Shown: positions 1-6,402, counted from the stretch's first letter. The stretch: 9,289 nt of DNA from JAAXQD01 sp035529735 (GCA_035529735.1 DATKWE010000186.1:1-9289), one strand, 5' to 3'. Made by a program: numbers and translations. Notes: generated by a model from the sequence alone, not told the origin.

Positions 1-209
1 GACTGCCGGGGTCCGAGAGCGTGGCATGTAGTGAGAGAAGCATCAGGAACTTGGGAGGCCCTTTATCCTCCTTGTAAAAGGTAGGACGTATCAACCGCAA
101 GAAGAACGTCTGATGGGTTGAAGGGAGTCAGATCATTCCATAGTACTCTGAGACGGTAGGACCGATCACACGCCTTTGCCTAATACAATGTGAAGGCCCG
201 GGGAAGGGA
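1..209 (+). ncRNA. Group II intron RNA upstream of its ORF (part of domain I to IV)
   Basis: This stretch has no credible gene and directly precedes the intron-encoded protein. It is purine-rich and contains short pairing segments such as GGAGG near 54-58 with CCTCC near 68-72. The general pattern resembles the 5' structured part of bacterial group II introns. Exact domain borders cannot be drawn by eye because the 5' end is missing. Confidence 0.7.
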
Positions 210-1535
210 ATGACGGTATTGTGCAGCTCGCAAAGGAAACATATGCAGATAAGACAGGCTGACCAACATATGCAAACCTCACTGCGGGGAATAGCAAAGA
301 AAGACCCAAAACATCGATTCGGGAACCTTTACAGTTTATTGAACGGGAAGAACCTGTGCCGGTGCTTTCCCAAATTGAATAGGAAAGCAGCTCCAGGAGT
401 AGATTTTGTTGATTATGAGGCTTTTGGAGCAAACCTTGACGAGAATATCGACAAGACTGTCAATGATTTAAAGACTGGAGGGTACAAAGCGAAGTTGGTT
501 CGTCGCAGCTACATTCCAAAAGTCGGTGGCCGTCGGCCGCTTGGCATTCTTGTTGTTGGCGACAAGGTTGTACAGACAGCAGTTGCCGAAATCCTGTGTG
601 CCATATTTGAACAGGACTTTCTGTCTTGCAGTCATGGATATCGTAGGGGAAAAAGTCCCCAACGGGCCGCCCTTGAATTAAGCCAAAGGTTACATAGGGG
701 CAGATTCCGCTGGATCATTGATGCGGATATCAAGGGATTCTTCGACAGTATTGATCATGATTGGCTCATGAGGATGCTTGAGCAACGGATAGATGATCGT
801 GCTTTTCTTGGCCTTATTCGTAAATGGCTGAAGGCCGGTATTCTGGAGGAAGACGGGCAGGTAATTTATCCCGTTACCGGCACTCCCCAGGGAGGTGTTG
901 TATCTGCCGTGTTGGCGAACATCTATCTGCATTACATTCTTGATCTGTGGTTTGAGAAAATTGTCAAACCTCGCTGTCGTGGCGACGTAATGCTGATGCG
1001 TTTTGCCGATGATTATGTTTGCTGCTTTCAATACCACAATGATGCTAAGCGCTTTTACGATGTATTGGATAAGCGTTTGGGAAAATTCGGGCTTGAACTA
1101 TCGCCGGAGAAAACGCGGAAGATCAAGTTCACGCGATTCGAAACTGAAAATAACAATAGTTTTACCTTTCTCGGATTCGAATACCGGTGGGGTGTTGGTA
1201 GAACAGGCAAACCTTTGGTAAAGATGCGAACGTCCAAGAAGAAATTCCGTTTGGCGATAGCTGCAATCCTTAAATGGATTAAGGAAGAACGCAGTAAACT
1301 TAGAACTGCAGCGTTGTTCATGAAGCTAAAGCAGAAATTGCAGGGGCACTGTAATTACTATGGTGTTAGTGGTAATTACGACATGCTGGACAGGTTTTAT
1401 CGCCAGGTTTGCCGCATAATGTACAAGTGGTTAAATAGGCGAACGCAGAAAAAGAGCTGTAATTGGGTCGGTTTCAATGAGATGCTCATTCATTTCAAGA
1501 TACCGAGTCCTCGAATTATCGGCTATTGGGATTAA
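210..1535 (+). CDS. ltrA: Group II intron reverse transcriptase/maturase
   Basis: Multifunctional intron-encoded protein of 441 aa: it binds the unspliced intron RNA, assists splicing and copies the intron by target-primed reverse transcription. Visible motifs are RT3 around 171-183 (DADIKGFFDS, catalytic Asp173), RT4 GTPQGG at 224-229, RT5 with RFADD at 264-268 (catalytic Asp267/Asp268), RT7 FTFLGFEY at 318-325, and a maturase domain X (GIIM type) at about 341-440 including QGHCNYYG. The protein ends after domain X, so no HNH endonuclease domain is present; such proteins normally prime from nascent DNA strands. Two starts are possible: ATG 210, with GGGAAGGGA directly abutting it, or ATG 243, with AAGGA at 233-237 and a 5-base spacer. 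The second has the better ribosome site and loses only 11 residues. The frame is intact with all catalytic residues, so the element may be active. ltrA is used as the family symbol. Confidence 0.95.
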   Translation: MTVLCSSQRKHMQIRQADQHMQTSLRGIAKKDPKHRFGNLYSLLNGKNLCRCFPKLNRKAAPGVDFVDYEAFGANLDENIDKTVNDLKTGGYKAKLVRRSYIPKVGGRRPLGILVVGDKVVQTAVAEILCAIFEQDFLSCSHGYRRGKSPQRAALELSQRLHRGRFRWIIDADIKGFFDSIDHDWLMRMLEQRIDDRAFLGLIRKWLKAGILEEDGQVIYPVTGTPQGGVVSAVLANIYLHYILDLWFEKIVKPRCRGDVMLMRFADDYVCCFQYHNDAKRFYDVLDKRLGKFGLELSPEKTRKIKFTRFETENNNSFTFLGFEYRWGVGRTGKPLVKMRTSKKKFRLAIAAILKWIKEERSKLRTAALFMKLKQKLQGHCNYYGVSGNYDMLDRFYRQVCRIMYKWLNRRTQKKSCNWVGFNEMLIHFKIPSPRIIGYWD

Positions 1536-1568
1536 TCGATGCTTTTGTACGAAGTGAACAATACTGAG

Positions 1569-1601
1569 GAGCCCTGTGCGGGAAAACCGCACGCAGGGAT
1601 C
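1569..1601 (+). ncRNA. Group II intron domain V
   Basis: Catalytic hairpin of the ribozyme. GAGCCCTG (1569-1576) pairs with CAGGGATC (1594-1601), and the pair U1577-A1591 precedes the hallmark two-base bulge CG (1592-1593). A distal GCGG/CCGC stem closes a GAAAA loop at 1582-1586. The AGC catalytic triad is 1570-1572. The triad G1571 faces A1599 instead of the usual U, a small departure that I believe occurs in some intron groups. Confidence 0.9.
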
Positions 1602-1604
1602 TGT

Positions 1605-1641
1605 GAGAGGGCGGTCGGGTAGCTGGCCGGTCTATCTCGAT
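1605..1641 (+). ncRNA. Group II intron domain VI with bulged branch-point A1634
   Basis: GAGA (1605-1608) pairs with TCTC (1635-1638), GGGC (1609-1612) pairs with GTCT (1630-1633) using G-U pairs, and GGTC (1613-1616) pairs with GGCC (1625-1628), closing an 8-base loop. A1634 is left unpaired between two helical segments, as expected for the lariat branch point. Three bases, GAT, remain to the inferred 3' splice site at 1641|1642. Confidence 0.85.
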
Positions 1642-1657
1642 TGTTACTGAATAAGTC

Positions 1658-2173
1658 ATGCAATTAATAAGATGTACAAAAAAACTCCAAAAAGAAATGG
1701 GGTTAAAGAAAAATGATATATCAGAGGATAAACCAAGAGAATCACCTCTTGGCTCATGGCATGCTAATTTGATTTACATTGATGGAAAGAAATGTATTTT
1801 ATTTGTTAATGACAAAACGCTTTTTAATTTTATTGTTCCCGATATCTCAAGGGCACAAATAAGAGAGTTGTCAAGTATATTTAAAGTCAATCTGGAGTGT
1901 GTTCTTACTGCTGAAGGTGTTTCTGAAAGGGTGAAAACAAAAATACTTTCGGAGTACGAATCAATTCAATATGCAAATACCAACAGTAAAAGCATATTAG
2001 GCTCCATGAATGATTTAGCATTTCATTATAAATATCACATTCAATCTGAAGGTGGAGTTCACAGCTATGCTGTGCCAAGTATTATAAAGAAATTGAATCA
2101 CATGCCTATGGGGGCATTAGAATATGTGTTTCCTATTGAAGCATTGAAGGCAGTTTATGAAAACGTAACATAA
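1658..2173 (+). CDS. DUF6933 family protein (uncharacterised)
   Basis: A 171-aa soluble protein with no signal peptide or membrane segment. The N-terminus MQLIRCTKKLQKEM, the LGSWHANLIYIDGKKC segment at 31-46 and the FVNDKTLFNFIVP stretch at 49-61 match my memory of the DUF6933 family, which has no known function and is often found in accessory regions. The family N-terminus supports the ATG at 1658, yet no Shine-Dalgarno sequence is visible in the 16 bp between the intron end and the start. The group II intron therefore probably split the gene from its original leader, and its expression may depend on read-through and splicing. Codon use is distinctly AT-rich compared with the genes after 4064. 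A strong terminator follows the stop codon directly, so it forms its own transcription unit with the intron. Family assignment is from recall, not a search. Confidence 0.75.
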   Translation: MQLIRCTKKLQKEMGLKKNDISEDKPRESPLGSWHANLIYIDGKKCILFVNDKTLFNFIVPDISRAQIRELSSIFKVNLECVLTAEGVSERVKTKILSEYESIQYANTNSKSILGSMNDLAFHYKYHIQSEGGVHSYAVPSIIKKLNHMPMGALEYVFPIEALKAVYENVT

Positions 2174-2175
2174 AT

Positions 2176-2205
2176 AAGGGTCAAAAGCAGATTTGAGCCC
2201 TTTTT
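2176..2205 (+). terminator. Rho-independent terminator after the DUF6933-type gene
   Basis: AAGGGTCAAA (2176-2185) pairs with TTTGA (2192-2196) and CCCTT (2198-2202), with one bulged G at 2197 and a 6-base loop. The right arm runs into a five-T tract (2201-2205). It begins two bases after the stop codon. Confidence 0.85.
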
Positions 2206-2244
2206 CACAAAATTAGAATATCATTAATCAAAAAGAAAAAAAGT

Positions 2245-3387
2245 ATGAAAAAAATTATTGATCTTGGACTATTGATTATTATGGTTTCCCTGTTATTCAT
2301 GACCAGTGGCTGTAACTCCACAGATCCAGAACCTGAATTGCAATTGCCATCTGAATTAACAATGCAACTCGATCATCTTATTGACAGCACAATGTCGGCA
2401 AATAATTTACCGGGTGTTGTTGTTGGGGTGTGGATCCCCGGTAGAGGCAATTACTTGAAAGCTTTTGGAAAAGCAAATCTTGAAACGAATACGAAAAGAC
2501 AGTTCGATGATCCATTCCGGATTGCAAGCATTACCAAAACATTTACTGCGACGGTAGTATTGTCTCTGGTTGACGATGGCCTGTTAGATACTTCTGATTT
2601 TTTATCAAAATACCTGCCCAATTTCCCGAATGCCGAGAATATTACCATTAGAAACCTACTCCGAATGAGAAGTGGAATCGTAGATTATGCCAATGCCTCA
2701 ATCTTAGAAGAATGGTATAATGATGTACATAAAAATTACCCGTTAGATACCCTTATTGACATGATGGCTTCATATGGCGGTGAATTTGCTGCAGCCGGAC
2801 AGGAAACAATTTATTGTAATGGTAACTATACGATTCTTGCTAACGTTGCCGAGATTGTTTCAGGTAATAATTTCGCAAGTTTGGTAAATGAAAAGGTCTT
2901 TCAGCCGTTGAATTTAACATCCTCTTCTTATCCTGAACCCGATAATTATAATATAGAAGGTAGCAATCGTGGATACTCGTGGGAGAATTCTACAAGTCGT
3001 TTTGCTGATAAAACAGAGATGAATACAAGTTGTGCAAATGGAGGCGGTGCGATCATAAGCAACATGAACGATTTAGAAAAATATGCAAGAGCGCTATATC
3101 AAGGGACCTTGCTATCAGAGGAAACTCAGCAGAAAAGATTAGAGACCGAGATTTTTAAAGGTGCGCCTCCCATTTTACAATACGGAGAAGGAATCCTTAA
3201 ACAGGGTGAGTTTTATGGTCATAACGGAACTATTTTCGGATTTTCAACAGAAATGTTTTACCTGCCGGCTGAGGATGCTGTTATTGTGATAAACGTCAAT
3301 CGGTTGGACTTAGATGACAATAGTTGGTCGGAAGGATTATTTGTCGCAATAAGCAGGTTGGTGTTTCCTGAACATGTCTCTTGGTAA
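2245..3387 (+). CDS. Lipoprotein serine hydrolase, class C beta-lactamase / S12 peptidase fold
   Basis: A 380-aa secreted penicillin-recognising hydrolase homologue. Residues 1-22 form a lipoprotein signal (KK, hydrophobic core, TSGC box) with Cys23 as the predicted lipidated residue, so it should sit on the periplasmic side of a membrane. All three active-site motifs are visible: SITK at 95-98 (nucleophile Ser95, base Lys98), the YxN motif YCN at 190-192, and HNG at 326-328 in place of KTG. HxG is usual for the carboxypeptidase/esterase branch of this family (DD-peptidase R61, EstB, AmpC-like proteins). The substrate cannot be told from sequence: D-Ala peptides, esters or beta-lactams are all possible. 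Length is normal for the family. The ribosome site is weak (purine-rich AAAGAAAAAAAG before ATG 2245). Base composition is AT-rich, like the upstream gene and unlike those after 4064, which suggests acquisition. Confidence 0.9.
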   Translation: MKKIIDLGLLIIMVSLLFMTSGCNSTDPEPELQLPSELTMQLDHLIDSTMSANNLPGVVVGVWIPGRGNYLKAFGKANLETNTKRQFDDPFRIASITKTFTATVVLSLVDDGLLDTSDFLSKYLPNFPNAENITIRNLLRMRSGIVDYANASILEEWYNDVHKNYPLDTLIDMMASYGGEFAAAGQETIYCNGNYTILANVAEIVSGNNFASLVNEKVFQPLNLTSSSYPEPDNYNIEGSNRGYSWENSTSRFADKTEMNTSCANGGGAIISNMNDLEKYARALYQGTLLSEETQQKRLETEIFKGAPPILQYGEGILKQGEFYGHNGTIFGFSTEMFYLPAEDAVIVINVNRLDLDDNSWSEGLFVAISRLVFPEHVSW

Positions 3388-3474
3388 CCAAAAGGCCGAA
3401 AGGACCGAAAATCCGGTTGCTAACAAGATCTAAATGCAAGCGGGCAGATAGATATGAAATAAAGTAATATTTTT

Positions 3475-3954
3475 ATGGATGAACTGATGCTATTTACGGA
3501 TGGGAGTGTGAATACTCATTCAAAAATTGGATATGGGGCTTACCTGGCTGTGTCTGAACGTGGACTTTCGTTGGATTCTTTGCGGCCCCGCGTGAAATGG
3601 AGGCGATTTGAGCATACGTCTTCAACGAAAATGGAATTGCAGACGTTGTTATGGGCTCTAAGCGATATTCAAGCATTGGGGAGTCGGGTGATTGTGTATA
3701 CGGATTCTCAAAACATCATGGGTTTACAGGGAAGACGTGATCGGCTTGAGAAAAATGATTATCGTTCAAAGAAAAATAAGCGCCTCAAAAATTATGCGCT
3801 GTATCAGGAATTTTATAGAATGACCGATCAGTTGGATTGTGAATTTGTTAAAGTGCGTGGACATCGGGTATCGAATCAAAAAGATGATATTGACAGGCTT
3901 TTTACACTTGTGGATAGAGCTTCAAGGAATGCGCTGAGAGGAGACAATCGGTGA
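3475..3954 (+). CDS. Stand-alone RNase H fold protein (RNase HI-like)
   Basis: A 159-aa protein with the RNase H fold, expected to cut RNA in RNA-DNA hybrids using two metal ions. The acidic set is complete: Asp9 in LFTDGS (6-11), Glu54 in STKMEL (50-55), Asp77 in VYTDSQN (74-80) and Asp147 in LVDRASR (145-151), with the assisting His130 in VRGHR (127-131). These correspond to E. coli RNase HI Asp10, Glu48, Asp70, Asp134 and His124. The segment at 84-106 is Lys/Arg-rich (LQGRRDRLEKNDYR and after), perhaps substrate contact. No clear Shine-Dalgarno precedes ATG 3475. It resembles the RNase HI-like genes found in accessory regions more than canonical rnhA, so no symbol is given. A terminator follows. 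The nearby intron also depends on RNA-DNA hybrids, but nothing links the two genes functionally. Confidence 0.85.
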   Translation: MDELMLFTDGSVNTHSKIGYGAYLAVSERGLSLDSLRPRVKWRRFEHTSSTKMELQTLLWALSDIQALGSRVIVYTDSQNIMGLQGRRDRLEKNDYRSKKNKRLKNYALYQEFYRMTDQLDCEFVKVRGHRVSNQKDDIDRLFTLVDRASRNALRGDNR

Positions 3955-4002
3955 CCTGTCGTTTTCAGCAAATAGATGGAGCAGACACCGCTCCCTTTGG
4001 TC

Positions 4003-4030
4003 GCGGCTGCGCTTCGTTTGCCGCCTTTTT
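4003..4030 (+). terminator. Probable terminator after the RNase H-like gene
   Basis: GCGGC (4003-4007) can pair with GCCGC (4020-4024), with a 12-base loop, followed by C and five T (4026-4030). The stem is short and the loop long, so strength is uncertain. A second small hairpin, GGAGC/GCTCC at 3978-3994, lies just upstream. Confidence 0.5.
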
Positions 4031-4063
4031 CACCCAAATGCAAATGCAGGATGAGATGGCCGT

Positions 4064-4711
4064 TTATACTCGGTCGGGTCCTTCTGTCCTCCGGTTCCGG
4101 TAGCCTCGATAATACTTAAAAACATTATCGATATAGTACCGGGTGGACTTGAACGGTGGGATCCCTTTATGCTGTCTCACATTTTTACTCCCGGCGTTGT
4201 ATGCTGCAAGCGCCAGTTCAACATCTCCGTCAAATTGATCCATGAGCTGCTTAAAGTACCGGACGCCGCCGCTGATGTTCTGGCGAGGGTTGAAAACATC
4301 TTCTATGCCCAGTGCGTCGGCGGTTCCGGGCATCAGCTGCATGAGACCTTTTGCCCCGCTTTTGGAAATCGCCTTGGGATTGTACCCGGACTCCGCCATA
4401 ATAATCGCCTTTACCAGGGCAGGATCGACTTGGTGTCGGCTGGACACCTGAATGATGATGGGGTGAAACAGCCGTTCCTTTTTATTCATATGTCTGAATA
4501 GTGCGCCGTAAACACTATACCCCCCGGCATTTTCATCCGTCAGGGGCTCGGAGATGGAAGACGCTGATATACCAGAGGCATTTTTTATTACGCGGACATG
4601 CCTCTGGCCGCTATGGATTGAGACAAGAGACACGCTCAGAATCATTGCGAAAATGAAGAAAAACCGAATAATTTCAACGGATAGTATCTGTATGGTAATT
4701 TTTTTGTCCAT
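4064..4711 (-). CDS. Membrane-anchored lytic transglycosylase (SLT domain)
   Basis: A 215-aa murein-cleaving enzyme of the GH23/SLT type; it breaks the MurNAc-GlcNAc bond to give 1,6-anhydro ends. One hydrophobic helix at about 14-32 acts as signal anchor, placing the rest in the periplasm. The catalytic domain covers about 84-200: the glutamate Glu107 in IIMAESGYNP (103-112), GLMQLMP at 122-128, NISGGVRYF at 145-153, and AYNAG at 170-174. These are the standard SLT motifs in the usual order. The linker at 33-80 is Ser-rich and low in conserved features. ATG 4711 is preceded on the minus strand by a weak purine run (AAAGAAAG). It faces the RNase H-like gene tail-to-tail and has no co-directional partner, so it is probably a single-gene unit. 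The symbols mltC, mltE and slt are avoided because the domain layout does not discriminate. Confidence 0.92.
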   Translation of the reverse strand: MDKKITIQILSVEIIRFFFIFAMILSVSLVSIHSGQRHVRVIKNASGISASSISEPLTDENAGGYSVYGALFRHMNKKERLFHPIIIQVSSRHQVDPALVKAIIMAESGYNPKAISKSGAKGLMQLMPGTADALGIEDVFNPRQNISGGVRYFKQLMDQFDGDVELALAAYNAGSKNVRQHKGIPPFKSTRYYIDNVFKYYRGYRNRRTEGPDRV

Positions 4712-4817
4712 TTTAGCTTTCTTTTTTTCAAACGTGCTTGGTCATGAACCGGGCGAAGTAGAAGGTAATAGAATACCTTTCATAATATGCAAGAACCGTG
4801 CGAGAATATGGGTGTAA

Positions 4818-4850
4818 AATATAACCATATAAATATTAAGTGGTTATATT
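4818..4850. promoter_or_regulatory. 10-bp inverted repeat upstream of the transglycosylase gene
   Basis: AATATAACCA (4818-4827) is repeated inverted and exact as TGGTTATATT (4841-4850) across a 13-base AT spacer. It lies about 107 bp upstream of the transglycosylase start on the opposite strand. It could be an operator or a transcript hairpin; there is no known regulator to match it to. Confidence 0.4.
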
Positions 4851-4948
4851 AATTTTGGCTCAAGGACCGGTCGGCGAATTCTTAAAATTTATGTGAAATT
4901 GTGGCGTGCGCACCCTAAAATACTATGGAAAAAATTACTTAGTCCTAA

Positions 4949-5258
4949 AAAGCCTGGTCCTTCCCCGCATGGCGGGAGTCAGAGTTCCCCGGCTCTGCCT
5001 TGGCAGTTTGGTGTCTTAAATCACAAATTTCAAGCACCAAATTACAAATAAACCCGCCTGCCATTGCAAGGCACGAGCGGGCAGGTCTCAAATTCCAAAT
5101 TTCAAACCGTTTCAAAGCGATTGTTTTTTTTGTTTGGGATTTTGAATTTCGGTCATTGTTATTTGTTTGTTTTTTGGGATTTATTATTTGGAATTTCAAT
5201 AAGTCAATGAACTTTCAATAAAGCAAATCCCCTCTGGGGATAAACAAAGCCTGGTCCT
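4949..5258. repeat. Composite AT-rich repeat element with 13-bp direct repeats at its ends
   Basis: The 13-mer AAAGCCTGGTCCT occurs exactly at 4949-4961 and 5246-5258. Between them lie a CCCGC-ATG-GCGGG hairpin (4964-4976), a CAGAG/CTCTG hairpin (4980-4997), an AT-rich stretch built on CAAATT-type words (about 5020-5050), a REP-like GC hairpin with CCTGCC and GGCAGG arms (5056-5084), and another AT-rich stretch with the complementary AATTTG-type words (about 5110-5205). A TCCCC-TCT-GGGGA palindrome lies at 5228-5240. The AT-rich arms are roughly inverted copies of each other, so the whole can fold on itself. Reading frames crossing it look like low-complexity artefacts. Repeats of this style are, from memory, common between genes in delta-proteobacterial genomes. 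Confidence 0.6.
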
Positions 5259-5322
5259 CTGAGCCAGGATTGTTAACATTCTTTTGGAATCCTGCAAGGA
5301 GTGATAAATTTTTTCAATTTTG

Positions 5323-5395
5323 TTACCCTCGGTTAGGGGTAATTGACTTTGGCCCCAAAGTGAATATTGTTATTTCATAATGCCACATTGTGGCA
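5323..5395. promoter_or_regulatory. Cluster of three dyads far upstream of the ZraP-like gene
   Basis: Three inverted repeats stand within 73 bp: TTACCC (5323-5328) with GGGTAA (5337-5342); the near-continuous palindrome ACTTTGGCCCCAAAGT (5346-5361, 7-bp arms and a CC centre); and TGCCAC-ATT-GTGGCA (5381-5395). The third lies about 217 bp upstream of the sigma-54 -24 element. Any of them could bind a regulator; none shows a T tract that would make it an obvious terminator. Confidence 0.4.
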
Positions 5396-5475
5396 AATCT
5401 TATTGTTCGGTATCGGCAACCTCAAGAAGAAAGTGTGCATTTTATATCCACTTGAAGCCCGGGATTCGATTAAAC

Positions 5476-5492
5476 TGGATATTCCATATCCA
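5476..5492. promoter_or_regulatory. Candidate enhancer (activator) site, 7-3-7 dyad
   Basis: TGGATAT-TCC-ATATCCA is an exact 7-bp inverted repeat with a 3-base centre. It lies about 120 bp upstream of the -24 element of the sigma-54 promoter, the usual distance range for binding sites of sigma-54 activators of the NtrC/ZraR type. The link to that promoter is inferred from position. Confidence 0.45.
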
Positions 5493-5598
5493 CCGTGTGA
5501 TTTCAGGCGGATTGGAAATGGTTATATTTTGATGGTATAAAAGATATATGAATCAATTAGGCTCATATTTACAGTATGTTATTGGTGACATGTTTTTA

Positions 5599-5626
5599 GT
5601 GCCATAATCTTGGCACACCATTTGCT
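5599..5626 (+). promoter_or_regulatory. Sigma-54 (-24/-12) promoter of the ZraP-like gene, with an overlapping dyad
   Basis: TTGGCACACCATTTGCT (5610-5626) fits the sigma-54 consensus: GG at 5612-5613, GC at 5624-5625, with exactly 10 bases between. Transcription should start near 5636-5638, leaving a leader of about 50 bases before ATG 5689. The -24 element is also the right arm of an inverted repeat, GTGCCA (5599-5604) and TGGCAC (5611-5616). A protein bound to this dyad would cover the -24 region. E. coli zraP is likewise transcribed by sigma-54 under the ZraSR two-component system. Confidence 0.88.
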
Positions 5627-5688
5627 GATACTGATATAGAAAATCAAAACAATGATAAAGAAAAAAATAGGATAAGGAGGTATTCAAA

Positions 5689-6186
5689 ATGAGAAAAGTT
5701 GCAAGTAAATTACTCGTTATTTTAACGGTCTTTGCCGTTGTAGGATTTGGAGTGTATGCATTTGCCGACGGCGGAATGGGTTACGGCCAAAACCGCGGAG
5801 GCGGGGATCATAACGGCTCGGGCTGGCAACATGGTGGGTCCGGATGTCCTGGCTACGGAGGACACATGCGGGGTGACCTGGGTGATGAAGAAATTCAGAA
5901 AATGGATCAACAGCGAAAGGCATTTCATGAAGCCAACAAAGACTTGAAGCAGAATGTTTATCAGAAGCAGCTTGAACTTGAAAGTGAGTTTGCCAAGAAG
6001 GCACCTGACGCTAAAAAAGCCGCCGGTATACAAAAAGAGATCTCCGATCTCCAAGCCCGGATAGATCAAAATCGGGTGGGTCATATCATAGAGATGAAAA
6101 AGATCAATCCCGACGTAGGCAGAGGATTTAGGGAAAACGGCCCGATGAGAGGCGGTTCTTCCTACGGACGCCCCTGCCAGCAATAA
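5689..6186 (+). CDS. ZraP/CpxP/Spy-like periplasmic stress protein
   Basis: A 165-aa exported protein. A Sec signal peptide spans 1-26, probably cut after YAFA. A Gly/His-rich segment follows (27-60, including HNGSGWQHGG and Cys53), then a long charged helical region (66-138) with the pattern of the metal-binding LTxxQ/CpxP-type hairpin, and a Gly-rich tail with Cys163. Layout and composition resemble ZraP, a zinc-binding periplasmic chaperone and repressor of the ZraSR system. The His and Cys residues could bind metal. Start choice is secure: AAGGAGG at 5674-5680 with 8 bases to ATG 5689. A sigma-54 promoter with dyads upstream indicates activation by an enhancer-binding protein, in agreement with zraP, but no sensor kinase or activator gene lies in the window. 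Metal binding is inferred from family and composition. Confidence 0.85.
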   Translation: MRKVASKLLVILTVFAVVGFGVYAFADGGMGYGQNRGGGDHNGSGWQHGGSGCPGYGGHMRGDLGDEEIQKMDQQRKAFHEANKDLKQNVYQKQLELESEFAKKAPDAKKAAGIQKEISDLQARIDQNRVGHIIEMKKINPDVGRGFRENGPMRGGSSYGRPCQQ

Positions 6187-6208
6187 ATTCCCCCAAATTT
6201 CTTCAAAC

Positions 6209-6240
6209 GGAGGTGACGCCTTACATGGGGCGTCACCTCC
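6209..6240. terminator. Strong 12-bp perfect hairpin after the ZraP-like gene
   Basis: GGAGGTGACGCC (6209-6220) is followed after an 8-base loop by its exact reverse complement (6229-6240). It begins 22 bp after the stop codon. No T tract follows on either strand (AAAAACC follows on the plus strand), so it is not a classical intrinsic terminator; it may stop transcription without U-tract, protect the mRNA 3' end, or bind a protein. Confidence 0.6.
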
Positions 6241-6402
6241 AAAAACCTTTGAAAAACGTCCGCTTTCGCCCCACTTCTGCCCCTGCCCCGTGGAATGCTT
6301 GCCCAATGAAATGTTCACCCCCTTAAATGTTTCACCTATTTATCTGCTGCAACGCCTATTTCATCGGGGCGAAGCCGATTCCTCCGGGGTCGGTCTCAAA
6401 TT

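Larger units (their letters stand above)
1..1641 (+). mobile_element. Group II intron, 3' portion (5' end outside the window)
   Basis: A retroelement that splices as a ribozyme and moves by reverse splicing with its encoded protein. The parts seen are about 209 bp of non-coding sequence expected to hold part of domain I to the start of domain IV, an internal reverse transcriptase/maturase gene, and canonical domains V and VI. The 3' boundary is placed after T1641 because domain VI folds with a bulged A at 1634, eight nucleotides from an end reading GAT, which fits the usual AY ending. The GUGYG-type 5' end and the upstream exon are not in the window, so the exon-binding pairings cannot be tested. 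The downstream exon begins at 1642, 16 bp ahead of a DUF6933-type start codon. The class is not assigned; the absence of an endonuclease domain fits several bacterial lineages. Confidence 0.9.

Noticed and set aside
210..1535. Retron, diversity-generating or defence (Abi/UG) reverse transcriptase as a new system
   Set aside because: The RT4, RT5 and RT7 motifs, the maturase X domain and the clear domain V and VI RNA just downstream all point to an ordinary group II intron.
3413..3450. CTAACAA followed by GCAAGCGGGC between the hydrolase and RNase H-like genes, resembling the start of an integron attC site
   Set aside because: The heptamer before it does not fit RYYYAAC, no matching GTTRRRY partner lies at a suitable distance outside the next gene, and no integrase gene is present.
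4169..4501. Plus-strand frames inside the lytic transglycosylase gene
   Set aside because: They are antisense to a protein with a complete set of SLT motifs and show no domain of their own.
4945..5199. 84-codon minus-strand frame in the composite repeat
   Set aside because: Its content (Asn/Lys-rich, KKQTNNNDRNSK) reflects the AT-rich repeat; no ribosome site or domain supports it.
5722..6318. Long minus-strand reading frame opposite the ZraP-like gene
   Set aside because: It mirrors a gene with signal peptide, good ribosome site and promoter, and its own product has no recognisable domain; it also crosses the strong hairpin.
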